Made by a program: the position numbers and the translations under genes. This document shows, piece by piece, positions 26,230 through 39,702 of a DNA stretch of 64,000 nucleotides. The notes under the pieces are model-generated. The model did no database searches, was not told the DNA's origin, and worked only from the letters and a program-made list of their open reading frames with translations. Where the stretch lies: NCBI GenBank assembly GCA_905331475.1, contig CAJNYU010002709.1, positions 47,815 to 111,814 on the forward strand. Direction: 5' to 3'. This DNA comes from Rotaria socialis (lineage: Eukaryota; Rotifera; Eurotatoria; Philodinida; Philodinidae). Within the stretch, counting starts at the first letter, position 1. Every line of letters starts with the position of its first letter.

Positions 26230-29200
26230 TTAAACAGAAATATCGGAATCGAAAAGAACAAGTTTCCATTGCGAAGTTTTTGAAGCTAATATCGGTGAAA
26301 CACGATATTGATTCGAGACAAGATCCAGTTCCTTTTTAAATTTTTCGCGAATTTTTTTATTGATGACCATAACTTGCACATTCTCCTGTTGCTGCTGTTC
26401 AGGATTGGTTAACCATATTGTTGTTAATTGTTTTTCAATGGCATTCAAATATTCATTGTATTTATTTTGTAGCAGTTCACCTTTTTGTTCGTATTCTAGA
26501 GAATTTTGATGCGTACTTATTTGATAGCAGATCTTATTCACATGACGAACATCGTAATTTTGTTTATCAATTTTAGTTATTAATAACCACAGTTCACGTA
26601 CTATGGCAAGATCTTCATGTTTAGAACCTTCTTTTAATTGAACCAATTTTTCCAATTGTTGTGCAGCACGTCGTTGAGATTTTTTACTGGAAGATACGGA
26701 ACCGGATTTTTTCGTTAAACGTGTTTTGATCGAACCACTATCATCAGCATTGCGATTGGAACGAGTCACTAACGTTCGTCGATCATCGGCAAATTGTGGA
26801 TCTTCATTATCGGATTGATCATCGTTTTCGTCGATATCATAATCTCGACCTGAATCAAGAATCTCTTTTATATGTTGAAAAAGATTTGTTCGTAAGAATG
26901 AAAGACGTTTTGTATGCGATTGAACTTTTTCATAATCATTATGAATTTGTCGTTGTAAATCATCATAGACACCATTGAATGCGGATAAAAATTCATGTTC
27001 GTATAAATCATGTCGTCTAGATAATGATGTTGCAAATAGACGAATGGCATGCGACCATTCATGACCTTGCAAATACGAAAGAAGTGCTTCTTCATAATCG
27101 TCAAGATGATTTTCATAGATTTGACCAGATTCGATGTATAAAGTATCGTTACGAAACTGTTCGGCTAATGAATGATATTGATCCATGCCAGTGTTTGGCT
27201 AGAAAAAATGAGAATATTCATACGAGATGTTACTACCAATATAAAGAAAATCATTCGATATGAGTAAACTTTATTATGATTTAGATCACGATTTGAATTG
27301 TGTACTAAACTGAAAACAAAAGCAACTCACTTGTTTTGCTTGGACGGAAACGCTTGGTAATAATTTCAATGAATTTTGTACATCTTTTCCTTGTCTAAAA
27401 GCTTTACTTGCATGATCGAAAAATCTTCCTCTTTCATAAATAAGTGCAGCTTCAACGTAATATTTTTTCGTCATTAAATAATCTGCATATAATTTAATAA
27501 TATGATTAATATATTCCATCGTTGGTTTAATCTGTTGATTCGAGAGGAATTTTCTTATGGCCAATTTATAAAAACGATTATTTTCTAAAATATTAATAAA
27601 TTCTTGAAATCTATCATTTTCATGTTCATCTGGTCTATTCAATAATTGTTCAACGAAATAATCACATGCATTTTCAATCGCTTTTTTAAAGCGTTTTAAA
27701 CGACAATCAATTTTGAATTTTTGCCAATGATGATTATTAATTAAACGTAATTGATTTAACTCCGGTAAATATTCTTTCGGATCTTTTTGTGTTTTTTCAC
27801 TTATCATTAAAACCAAATCAAAATTATATGTGCCTAATGCTGTATCATACAAACGATCGATATCAATGAAATAGGTTAAATAACGTATAGCATTATCGAA
27901 ATATTTCGGATGTTGACTTAAAAATACCAAAGCACCTTCCATGTTTGATGGCGATTGTTTTACAAATGTTGTTAAAATAGAATTCATGTGCTCAGTACAA
28001 TTCTCTGTTGATAGAAGACACGAACGAAATTTTTCACACAATAAATTTGCTTTCGGATGCCATATTTTAGCATCGATTGGAGGATGTTTTTCTTGTTTTA
28101 ATATATATTTCATATATTCTTCTCGAGTATTTTTTTCATTATCAATTTCACTTATAAATAAACATATATCATCGTCACTACGAGTCTTCGATATAAACGA
28201 TGGAATATTGTCGAAGAATTGCTTTGGATTATAATCATAGAGAAAATTAAGATTCAGACGATTTTTTCGCATTAATTCAAATGCACGTTTGTAATTTGTC
28301 GTTTCACTATCGATTAAATCAGCAGATATATATGTTAATAGTAATGGTCGAGGATAGATTGTTTCAAGATTACCACGGGGCATTTGTAGAACAAGTTTTA
28401 AATCTGTGAAAGCCGTACAGACGATGCGAGTGCCACGTTCTATAATAAAAAAAGCAGTCATTTTTTAAATGAACTTAATTTATCACTACAAATTTTGACT
28501 GGAGATTTTGCATACGAACTAACTTGAACGAAGGTATTTTACTATAGTCGCTTCACATCTTTGGTTTTGTTTCTATATGCTCAAGCCTTCATCCGGGTCA
28601 TAGTCTTTTTCGTACTTACCAGTTCGTCGTTGACTAATCCCTGCAACAATTTCATCGTTTATCAACGATCGAAAAGCTAATTGATGTTGTAAAGTTGAAT
28701 AGACAAGTATGGTTTTATCATGAATAAAATATGAATTGCAATTATGCGCAAGTTCCGCAGTATTTAAATATAAACGATAGTTTTCTGTTAGACCAACAAA
28801 TCGTCCGTTTAATACAGCTGAAAAATGTGGGCACGGCCGAGGAAAATGCATTTTAGCATGTAATTCATTGTTGTCCAATTGAAATATTTTTCCATGTTCA
28901 TCTTCTAGATATAAATGTTTTACTTCTTCGTGGTCGACTGCTGTTGTTAAACAATTGAAGTTTAATGATAAACTAGTTTTTATTGTCTTAGTTTGAAGAT
29001 TATAAATGTGTAAATGAGAATTTTCAATGAAATAAAATTCTTGATTTATAAGACGATAATGTGTTGCATGATGAATACTTTTTATTGGTGACTCTGCTGA
29101 TGATACGATTGATGAAACATAATGAGCTGATTTGATTTCCGATAAACGAATTATTGTACGATAATCCGAAAGACAAGATGATGTACCGCATACTGCAAGA

Positions 29201-30586
29201 GAACGATCCGATAGTATGAGAATCAATTGATCATGATCATCATCGAAAGCGACAGCAAGTATAGGCAATGGACAAACAATTTCGTAGGAAGACATTGGTG
29301 GTGGAATTGATGAATGTGTAAAATCCGATACAAATAAATGGCAACCATCGATAAGAAAAACAAGCGAACGAGTATTTGTATAACTAACTTGACTTATCCA
29401 CGACCAAGTCACTGAATGATATTGACCATCGTTCGTAATTAAATGAAGTTTATTGGCTATATCAATATCCCATAGGAGTGATTGAATGTTAACAGATGAA
29501 AATGGAATATTTTGTTTTAAATACCAATGATAATTGCTCGATGACCATAGTTGAAGATACGAATCGTTCTTAAATAGAAATATGATTAGAATTCAGTTAT
29601 CTCTTTAAAATATTCAAACAAAGAAGACAATTGTTAAATACCTCTTTATGAAGGACAAGACCGAGAATAGTTGAATCTTTATTCCATGCGATATGTTCGA
29701 CGTATTGTTCAATATTTTCTCCTGTTTCTAAAACTAATTCTCCATGTTTAAGACCATTTTTTTCTAAAAAACTGATTGTCAACTTTTGTCCATTATTAAA
29801 TCTCATAGCAGCACCAATGAATTCTCCACTTATTTTCCATGCTATAGCCGATTCAATAAAACCATTTAATGGCGATTCATTTGTTGCTTGTAATTGACCT
29901 TGTTTATTAAAGATTTTTATGGTACGCCATTGATTTGTTAACGAAATAAATGATATAGCGAATAGATCGCCATCATCGCGCCAAACAATACGACTACGAT
30001 TATCATCATGATTTGCTCTTAATGTTGCAGGCGTTGTCTGAGCCGTTTCAAGAGCAGCTTTCTTGCCAACTGATCCATGAAATTGTGTTGTTTTTGAACC
30101 CCAACCGACATTGACTAATTGTTGCTCGCCAAATTCACTTGTATCAAGTATAGCTTCAGCAATAGGTTCATAATCATTATTTGTTGAAAGTAAAAGTACT
30201 TTACTATTTGTTACCGCAACAAGTATTTGTTGATCAGGACTTGATTTTAGTTCATGTATACATTCTTCTAATGTGCCAATAACATTGACATTTTCATCGA
30301 AATCATTATCGAATTGTATTGAAACTAAATCGCCATTGGATAAACCAAAACATAAATGATTTAATTCTGAAATATAAGATAAATCTTCTAATGTTATTGT
30401 TTTATCAGTTGTTGTGTAAATAGATTTCAGTTTTTCATCTTCTAATGTTAATGAATATATAGAATGAGAATTCAATAGATAGACTATTTGCTTGTCTGTA
30501 TCAATAGCAAAACGTCGAGCAACATTAGCACCGGTTAAATCATGTAATCCTATGGCTCTTGTATTGTAGAAACCAAGATTTTGCAT
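26230..30586 (-). CDS. ELP1: Elongator complex protein 1 (ELP1/IKAP)
   Basis: Scaffold subunit of Elongator, the complex that starts the mcm5/ncm5 modification of wobble uridine in tRNAs; cytoplasmic. Four exons, 30586-29642, 29568-28620, 28439-27331 and 27198-26230, keep frame and give 1323 residues (human 1332). The N-terminal half is two beta-propellers ([57 protein letters not shown]); the C-terminal half is an alpha-solenoid ([54 protein letters not shown]) with the conserved basic/serine linker ([26 protein letters not shown]) and the C-terminal tail ending [12 protein letters not shown]. Start is the ATG matching the family N-terminus (MxNLxxxxTR). Introns are 54-180 bp. An acceptor GATATTTTAG lies 7 nt before the ATG. 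First gene of the compact ELP1-MAGOH-PGS1 cluster. Confidence 0.97.
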
Positions 30587-30593
30587 TTTTATG

Positions 30594-30612
30594 CTAAAAT
30601 ATCAATAATTCA
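30594..30612 (-). promoter_or_regulatory. 3' splice acceptor 7 nt before the ELP1 ATG
   Basis: Minus strand reads AATTATTGATATTTTAG, then CATAAAA and the ATG. No upstream coding exon was found. Confidence 0.5.
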
Positions 30613-30971
30613 AATAGAAAATTTTAATTGAATTTGATTTTCAGATTACATGAAACACATGACTCATCGTCTTACTTTAAATGATGCAAGAACCAATTAG
30701 TTCTGTTTGTTAATGACGAAACTATAGTGAAAATATGACGTGAATGGATGGCGATAGAGTATATTTTTTACAATTTCGTCTATTATTAAAATGATAAAGT
30801 TCATATATGTAGATTTATTATGATAGAATGAAACCAAGTTATAGTGACATCTGTAAATTAGTTATAATGGCATTGCTGCTGAATCCAGAAAAATATTTTC
30901 TACGATTATATTTCTTTAGACTTCGAAAAAACATATGTTTTAGTATTATTTTTATTGTTTTAGACTAGAAC

Positions 30972-33457
30972 ATGTTACTGTTTAAAAATAATAGTTATTC
31001 TGCTTATCTATTTCGACGTTTATTATCTTCATGCCAGAAAAACGATAACAAATTTTCGCTTTTATCATCTACAAAATTAAACGTAACAGCGAAAAAACTT
31101 ATTGATTCTCAACAATATAAACAAGCACTAGATCTCTTGTCGATCGACAGTTTGCAACAGAGACATGCACAGGATATAATTTTTTCTCGTATCCTTGGCT
31201 GTCCTGCCCTGTGCACGTCTCTGCTCCCCATGCCACAAACACCGCATGAAAATCGGCGGTTAACCGGGGTTTTACCGGCTCCCATATCAGTGTAATTTAC
31301 CACAGAAAGGATAAATACTGCGGTTTACTGCAAAGAATTATCAGGTATTCACAACACGGCCCATCAAGTAAGTACTGTATTTTCATCTTAGTCTAATTAT
31401 CTAGATTTTCTACAAGTCATCAATGAAACTAACCGTTTATTAAAACTTAGTACATATATAGATATACATAATTACAGATCGATCTTATTCCGTTTGTCAT
31501 TAGTGCAATGCCATGATGTCGATAGTGCAATTCATTTATTTTCTACCATGAAAAACAAATACAGTCATACGTATACAATGATGCTCAAAGGTAATTTATT
31601 TTGTAAGATTGTGATCTATTAATTTTTGCTTTTGTTTTTATTAATAGGTCTTATTTCTAATAACATGTCAGTCAGAGAAAGTGTTTGATTTATTTGATGA
31701 AATCACGATTAAACTTGATAGTTTTACTCTTACTGTTTTATTTAATACACGTTCTCGCGTTGCCAATGATCGAGCAATGAAAATAGGAAAAAAACTCCAT
31801 GATCAAGTACCCAATAATTATCGTAATAATAATGTTGTATTGGCTTCAGTAATACATTTGCTGATGAAATTGGGTGATATTTAAATGGCTGAATGTGTTT
31901 TTAAATCAGTCAAAAAACAAGGGTATTATTACATATGGTGCCATGATGAATGGCTACAATATGAATGATGAACCATGGAAATGTGTGAAGATTTTCAATG
32001 AAATGAAACAACAAAATATTGCTTCAAATGAGATTGTCTGGAATTTACTTATAGGTGCATGCTCAAAAATAGGTATGATTCGACAATGTCAAAATATTGT
32101 TGATCAAATTCCTTTGGATATGCAAAATTAAAATAGAGTAAAAACTCATTGATTCATATGTGAGCAAATATTGATTGCTGAATTCATTGATTGATCACTG
32201 TCTGGGTTTTGTTTTTCGTATACGGCAAATGTAGTTCAATTGAAAGTGCACAAAATTTATACAAACTTCTTCATGATCACGATAAGTGACATACACAGCC
32301 ATGAGTAAATATATTGAATTCTTTCTGGTTTGTTCTGGTTAATTATAAGATCACTTTCTTTTGTCGTTAACGGATAATGGGTCCTGAAGCTGTTGAATTA
32401 TATAAAACGGTGCCAGTTAATCTACGTGATGAAATTACTCATAGTTGTATGTTAAATACATATTATCATTCGGGTCTTCTTGATAAAGCTCGAACTGTTT
32501 TTAATGAAATTCCTGTTAAAACAGTAAAAATCATAAATATTATGGTTAGTTCATCGATTTTATTTATTGTGTTAGTCATATGATTATTTCTTCGTATACT
32601 TTAGATTGCCTGTTTAAGTCGTTTATTTTTATTTGATGGAACACAGAAATTGTTAGATGAATATGAAAAGACGAACATGGCAAGTCTTGTCAAGTATAGT
32701 TAGTTGTTTTCTATTTAACTCTATTATTGTATTGGTTTATTGTTTAACTTTTTAATTTTAGTGGCGTTATTATATGGTCTTCGTAATAGCCGTAATCGTA
32801 TTTTGTCTGAAAAGATTTATAATCAAATGAAATCTTTGTTTCTTAATCAAAAAGAAAAACTTTTATCCGGTGCAATTCTTCTTTCAAATATCTACTCATC
32901 TATTGGTGAACATCAATTATCAAAAGACTTTCGATCTGATCAAAAAAAAAGGAATTAGGAGCTAATGTTAAAGTAGGATTATCATTGGCTGAAGTAATGG
33001 TAAAATATTTCTTTGAAAAACCAAAATAATACAATGAATAATCGTTGATTTTCTAGTTGTTCAAAGCGCATGATCATTCTCATCCACAACCATCATCAAT
33101 CTATGCTGAATCGTTTCAGATTTGAATCGATTGATTCTTCTTGGATAACTCGCCAACTAAATAAAGACAAAACTATTGAACCTGTTTTATGTGGCCACAG
33201 TGAAAAATTAGCAATAGCTTTTAAATTAATTCCACGACCTCTTCCTGAATTTACTCAAATTACTAAGGACCGTCGAATTTGTGGTGATTGTCGCGAGTTA
33301 ATTATTTTCATCTTGATTGTTCTTAGTAATATTTGTATTTTCTTTTATTTAAGATGCAGTTACAAAACTTCGACACATCGATATGATTATCCGTCATGTT
33401 AATCGCATTCATTATTTTTACAAAAATGAGCAATGCTTCTGTCAAGACCATTTTTGA
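30972..33457 (+). pseudogene. PPR protein with a DYW-like C-terminal domain, disrupted
   Basis: Pentatricopeptide-repeat protein of the plant organellar RNA-editing type. It begins with an ATG and a basic, Arg/Leu-rich N-terminus suited to mitochondrial import. PPR motifs recur through 33000 (YGAMMNGYNMNDEP..KIFNEMKQQNI, HSCMLNTYYHSGLLDKARTVFNEIP, GAILLSNIYSSIGE). The last part has the zinc/catalytic signature of a DYW deaminase: HSE in VLCGHSEKLAIAF, then CGDC, then HYF..CFC, ending QDHF in place of DYW. Breaks: frame shifts near 31672 and 31910, a stop at 31882-31884, missing sequence between about 32135 and 32375, an inserted fold-back at 31158-31223, and a last junction that is out of phase. 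Rotifer genomes are known to hold DYW-type PPR genes thought to be acquired horizontally. An acceptor (TTTTATTGTTTTAG) lies 8 nt before the ATG. Confidence 0.8.
31158..31223. repeat. Small fold-back inside the PPR pseudogene
   Basis: CAGAGACATGCACAGG (31158-31173) is the inverted complement of CCTGTGCACGTCTCTG (31208-31223) with one mismatch. The sequence around it (to about 31330) has no PPR character, so this is part of an insertion that disrupted the gene. Confidence 0.55.
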
Positions 33458-34031
33458 TAAATTGTTATGAAGTTATATAGGGAAGAGCAACTCTTCTGTT
33501 CAGCTGTTGCTTACGTTTTTTTAAAATATATTTCTTTTATCAACACAAGTATAAAGATTACGATACAGCCGTTTGTATTTTTTGTATTGTTTTCTTTAGT
33601 CTACCAATGAAAACAAACAACCATATCGAATTGTAAGTTGAACGAGAAGAATTTCGGAACAAGTAACAGAGTAGTATTTCTTAGCTCAATATCTGGGCGA
33701 GCTTTTTTCTTAAATCGTGGAGTATTATTATTCATCATATATATATATATAAAGCGTGTTAAATGTGGAATCTAATCTATTGTGAGATATGTTTATTCAA
33801 AATTCGGTTGTTTGGAAAAGTAAACGGTGTCCGCATGTTTCAATCTTATGCTAGCAGCAATTTAAGAAATGAAGCTTTCAGAACAAACTAGTTTCATTGA
33901 TAACATTCGTTATACTCAACTTTCAACGTGATCTGATGGGAAGTAAAGGTTTCTGTTGAAGATTTCAGTAAAAATTCGATATCATGAAAACGACGGTCTA
34001 AAACGGCAAATTATTCTAATTTTTTTCGACG

Positions 34032-35521
34032 CTATAATGAGACTTCACGAACATATTTAAACAATCCATCTGGGAAATTATTTGTAATATATTCATAATA
34101 TTTTGCTGGATATGGATATGAATAAATATGACATTGACCTTCTTTGCGATCTGGGAAATAATCAATACATGAAATAATTTTATTATTTTTAAAACCATTG
34201 AATGAACGTTGACAATCTTCATTTGACGATACATAAGCCTGATCATTTAGAGACAAACGTGATCGTATGTTAAATACAAATTTATTTAATTGCAATAAAT
34301 GACTGATAATATTGCGTTTTAAATCATAACCATCAATAGATCTTTTCTCACAATACACAACAAGATGTAAATTGAGTTCTTCTAGATTGGTCATTCGATA
34401 TACAAGTGGTACAATCAATTCATTATACTTATCTGTATCCCGTTCACTATAGAGCAAAAAATGTTTTAGATTGGGTATTTGTTTCTAGAAAAAAAATTAA
34501 TTTTATTTTACTTCATTCGATATTAAACTGTGCAATTCACCTGATTATCGATTATTATCCGTGGAGATACTATCCGACAAACATCAACGAAAAGTTTTTG
34601 AAGTGAGTTAAAACGACCGTCAAGTAAATACAGACAATCGGTAAATGTTTCCAATATAACATGCAATTCTAACAGAGTTGAAGAAGAAATAGTTGCAGGA
34701 ATTTGAAATAATGGTTGATCCCAATCACTTGACCCATAGTGGAGGCATTCTCACTTTGAGAATAAGGTTAAAATGCAGGCAAATACATCTGCACGCTTCG
34801 CACCTTCTGTAAATGTATCTTCAGATAGAATAGTATCAATAACAAGCGATGTAATTTTATCCTGAAGCAAGCGAGTTAAAGGAGTTTCGTCTAAAATAAA
34901 TATAAAATCAGTAATGAATGATTTCAAACATGAGGATCAAATTGTTGCATCTATTTTAATTTCTCTTTCTTTCTACAATATTACCAAGTTTTCTCTATCT
35001 AAGCACGCTGACTTCTAATGACATCGTTCTTTTTACCGTTGACATAAAAAATGTCGTTTAGCACAATTGCATGAAGAATCTTTTTACAATTTTACTTATT
35101 TATCTATATTGTTGGAATATTAACGAGTAAGGAAAAATTCAAAGGAAAATCTCTTACCAGTAAAGATGCGTAATGCAGTATTCTCCTCGATACCATGTAA
35201 ACCAAGTCCATATAAGTTGAGATAACTTGTACAAAGAAGAATGTTTTCCATAGATGATGCTTCAACACCCAACCATTCGATTCTATGACGAATCGAAGGC
35301 AAAATTTGTAAACAAAACCGTTCAAGTTTTTGGTTATCTAATCGATCAAATAAGCCATCATCTAAACCTTTTGTCAGTGTTAGACGATTTGTAAAAATTG
35401 AATCATGCACAAGTCTAGTAAATCGTTGATTAACACCTAGAAATGAGTAGAGCACTTCAGCTTTGTCCAGTTTTTTAAAAATAAGAAGAAGAATCTCATC
35501 AGTTAAATCATGTAACTCCAC
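34032..35521 (-). pseudogene. F-box family gene with premature stops
   Basis: Exon frames run from 35521 (after the acceptor TTGATAG) through 35158, 34890 to 34541, and 34484 to 34032. The N-terminal part is an F-box (ELHDLTDEILLLIFKKLDKA, then FLGVNQRFTRLVHDS), which binds SKP1 in SCF ubiquitin ligases; the rest resembles the leucine-rich-like tail of a large family seen in bdelloids (GLGLHGIEENTALRIF, LVIDTILSEDTFTEGAKRAD, NLEELNLHLVVYCE, YEYITNNFPDGLFKYVREVSL). The second exon contains an in-frame TGA at 34753-34751 between LFSK and ECLHYG, and the frame ends with TAG directly after REVSL, where I would expect the family to continue. No ATG-bearing first exon was found. Probably a disabled paralogue. 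Confidence 0.75.
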
Positions 35522-38500
35522 CTATCAATTTATTTTCATTTATATAGATTTATTCAATTTGACCGATTCCGTCAATGAAAACAATGACATAACAGTTTTT
35601 CTCTTTCTTGTTACTTACTCTAGTGGCGAACATGAATGCTGTCTATAATAAATTTAATAGAATAAGCAATATGGCATTATGCTGAAAAAAACTGTATCTT
35701 GAAAAGTAAAATATGATTTTTTGATTTTAATTTCCATAAGATATACTAAAAATGAATATTTGACATCTGTTTGCATCTTTTCCCTTAGATTTCCTTGTTT
35801 ACAAAATAATTGTATGAAAAAGAAAACATTTCGGAAAACAAAATGAATACTCTTTATAGTAGAAATCACCACCAGATGAGTAAAAATATGTATCCACTCA
35901 TTTTAAGTCACAAATTTATAAATTTGATTATGAGATCAAAAGAAATAGAGTAACTCTTCTCAATGGACGGTACGAGAGTAGATGCTAGTGAAAATGATAT
36001 CGATACATAGCATACTGGTTTGTTCGTCTGTATCTGAGGAGAGAAAAAGTTCGTAATGACAAAATACATTTGTATAAACAATAACGAAAGTAACAGGAGC
36101 AATGAAAAATAGACAAAAACATTGGATGATCTTTTGAAGGAGAGTTGCTTTTGATATGATTGATACAGATAACTGTCTAGCAAAACTACACTTGTTCCTC
36201 ATATATCTCAATTATTTGCGTCAATTTATGATAACATAAAATAGTAAAGACGATATTATTCCAATTCAATTCATAGTGAAATGCTTGAAAATTCCAGCTA
36301 AGCATGCAATTATTTTACTGTAAAAAAGGTGATGTGAAAGCTATTTGTGCTTAGCTTTGGAAGCTTTCTTCCTGAAATCCTCTCTCTTATCAGTTGAATA
36401 AAATGAAAACTATGCTTGTACATTATCTAATTTTTTTTCTTTCGTACATATCTTAATCATTTTTGTGTACTCCAAAAAAATGAGTACACTCTAGATTCGG
36501 TCAGTGTTTCCGGCCGTTAACACGATAACTTTTGAAAGCCTCATCAAATTGTCATGAAATTTTGTACACAGAATGATCTCATCAATATCTCAGTCGAGTT
36601 CGAAGATGAAAGCAATCTGTGAAGAAATGGCTGAGTTATCGAAAAAATTGTCATTATTGACTAGACCATCCCTGAGGGGAGGGGGGTACAGGGATTTTTT
36701 CAAAAAAACTTTTTTTCTCAGAATTATTCACAACATATATAAATCGACTCAGTTTTTAACGCTGATTCAGAATCTGATACTAGTTTTGAACTAAATCGTA
36801 GCTTTCTAACGAAATATCGCCTGAAAACGGTCTCAAAATGCACAAAAACTGCATCCAGAAACCAAAGTGCCTAATTTCTCATGGTAATTTTGGTGTTCAG
36901 ACATTCTAGAATGACCCATATGTCCCATGTACTTTTTGCAGTACACATAGCTTTCGGATGAAATCCGATGTTTCCACATTTATTTATCTTCATCAATAAA
37001 AAAAAGAAATCAAAATTCGCATTTGATCTCTCTTCTTCTTCTTGTTCAATCGAACAAGAAAATATCTAACGTCATCTTCTCTCTTGAATGTATGATCTAA
37101 ATTCAAATGAAAAAAAGATATCGAAGTTATCCTCTTTATTACCGTTTTCTCCCTCCCTTTATACGAAGATCAATAATTTGTAACAAAGAAATCCTTTTCT
37201 TTCTAAATTAATAAATTATATTCTACCGGAAATCAAATTCTTTTCGAACAGGATTATTGCTTTAGAAAGATATCTTTTCATTACAATTATTCAGAAATAA
37301 TTAATTGTATTAAATATTGAAAAAAAAAACATTGAAAACAAATGACGCCTTAAAGATATCTTTTACTTTGAAAGACTTCAACTTCACATTTGTAGCATTG
37401 CAAGTAATTGTATTTGCTTGATAAAAATAAGAATAATTCTAGATCCACAATGACATGTAATCTATGGAGAATAGTGTTTATAGTGAAATTACAAAGATAC
37501 TTTATACGTCGAATACAAAATCATATTTGTCAAATACTCTTTGGAACTGTCGTATGCATGTCTATTACTTATCTCACCTATCGTCGTTGCATGTGTCCGA
37601 TTATTCACTAGAACTAATAATCTTAATTCAATGTATTACAATAATGATACATTAAATCCTCCTGTAAAGTGAACATCTTCTGCGTAGTGCGTGCTGTATT
37701 TAACAAGGTTTTTATCTTTCTTTCCTTGCCCAAACTTTGTGTATTGAGTCAAATCATTGTTACTTGTCGATACTAGTCTGTCATTTGATTTGGTGATAAT
37801 ATGAGTGAGCATAGCTGAATGAAGCACAATAAGATTAAAAGGAAATCATGATTGTATACAGCTATGATATGATATGTGACATGACTTTGGTATCTATTTG
37901 AAAATAATATTTCCATGTGCACTTTTGTTAGCAAACAGAAAAACTGTTCGGTAGCGTCATCTATACAAATGCATATCGTACAAGAATCAGCGTGCTGTCA
38001 TGTTCTTATTCATCCCTATAAAACTAACAATGATAAAAAAAAAGAATTTTCTACTCTCGGTGACTAAGTACTAATACTGTTGATATGCACTTATGATGAC
38101 GTTGCAGTTTTTTTTGCATTTCAATTAATCAGAAACATACGGTCATTCATTTTGTTTTCAATGAATCCAGCATATATTGTCTAGATTTTTTCAGTGAATA
38201 AAATCATCAAGTTGAATACAAACTTCTTGTAAGGCAAAGAAGTTTCTCGGCTAACAATGAAAAGAAAAGAAAAAGAACAATAATCGTTGCTTTCGTTTAC
38301 TTCTCTTTCTTGTTAAAGCTTTGGCAGTAGCTGATAGGTTGAATATATTATTAAAAGTAAATGAATCACACAAAAACTCAGTTTTTTGTGCACACAGCTA
38401 TTTTAACCTTGCGTCGTTTTTGTATCAGTGGTGCAATTTTGCCATCAATGTTGGCATCTATAAAAATAAAGTAAGTTTTATTAAAATATAAAAATCTAAA

Positions 38501-39660
38501 ATTAAATTTTTCTCTACAGGCCACCACATTAAGGTGAATTTTAAACGTTGGATTTCATGCAGAGCTGAATCAACTGCATGAATGTCATAAACATTGCATG
38601 TTGGAAAAACAACATTTTCACTCGATGTAAGTAGGAAAAAAATAAAGAAGAACAGGTCGTTTAAAACTTGGTTTATTTTCAATAGAATGCACTCAGTTTT
38701 ACATCATTGCTCATTGTTGAATGTTATTTAATAAACTGAAATTGGATATTTCAGGCAAAAACAAAAACCAACTCAATGCATTCATGGTTTATCTTAAAAT
38801 ATCATCTTGGGACAAATTTTCATTATTCCGTAAGTTCCTAGAATTGACAAAACGCGATATCGTCGCGATTCATAAAAACTTAAAATTTCCAGCCTATATG
38901 AAGTTTTATTTCTAGGAAGTAGAAATAAACTAAATTCCAAAGAAACCATATTAATTACTTGTAAATATTTTTGCTCTCTCTATTAGTGTCGCGACTCTTT
39001 CTCTTGGACAAGTCATGCTCGCACTTCTTTTTTCATAACTACTTTCAGTGAACCTGGGCACAACCTTGCCTACTAAAATTTTCAACCGGGCAAACGTCTT
39101 GGACGGATTCATACTTTTTAAGAATCAGATATTTATTGACACAATTTTTCCCTTTATGCAAGAGGATCTTTTGAAAACAAAGGTGACTTTGTTTGTAGAA
39201 CAATGTCTCATAAATTAGTCATAATGAGTCACATTTTAGCTAAAGGATCCCATAATCTATGAAGGAAAGATTGCTAAAACACCATAGACCAGAATCTTTT
39301 AGTTTCCAGAGAACTTATCCAATAGTGATTCTTGCTTGTTATTTAGAATAGTTGTGCTTGTTTTCCTGTGAAAGATGACGTTGTTTTTCTACAAATATAG
39401 TCACGATTTTTGTTTGATTGTGCAATGGGGCGACTTATGGCCGAAAAGTATGTAAATAAATAAAATAAAATATTTATATAATTTCTAATTTATTGGCTTC
39501 AATAGTTGTATCACGTGAACGAGTCTAATGGTGTTGTGAAGAAAAGTTAATGATCATGAATAAACACTTTTACGTGCCTCTGCAAGTAAGTAGTTGGCTA
39601 CGCTTGAATAATATTCTATTAATCATTATAAAATTATTCACTTTAATCAAATCGAAAACA
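35522..39660. other. Intergenic DNA with repeat-like stretch
   Basis: About 4 kb without a supported gene. At 36464-36960 a block has the look of a non-coding mobile element: TGTACTCC..GAGTACA inverted words at the left, CCGGCCGTTAACACGATAAC and a G-rich run near 36677. A possible pair of minus-strand exons near 38520-38680 and 38398-38465 has splice-like ends but mismatched phase, so I do not call it. Confidence 0.35.
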
Positions 39661-39668
39661 TATAAAAG
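39661..39668 (+). promoter_or_regulatory. TATA box of the proline-rich protein gene
   Basis: TATAAAAG, 42 bp before the ATG at 39703. It predicts a transcript start near 39690, which argues against starting translation at the in-frame ATG at 39550. Confidence 0.45.
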
Positions 39669-39702
39669 AGGAGTAAGAGGAAGCAAGCTAAAGGAAAAAC
39701 AA

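Noticed and set aside
38398..38682. Possible two-exon minus-strand gene (HAVDSALHEIQRLKF; DANIDGKIAPLIQKRRK)
   Set aside because: Donor and acceptor phases do not fit and no start exon was found; too weak to annotate.
39550..39702. Upstream in-frame ATG extending the proline-rich protein by 51 residues
   Set aside because: A TATA box lies between this ATG and the one at 39703, and the extension differs in character from the rest.
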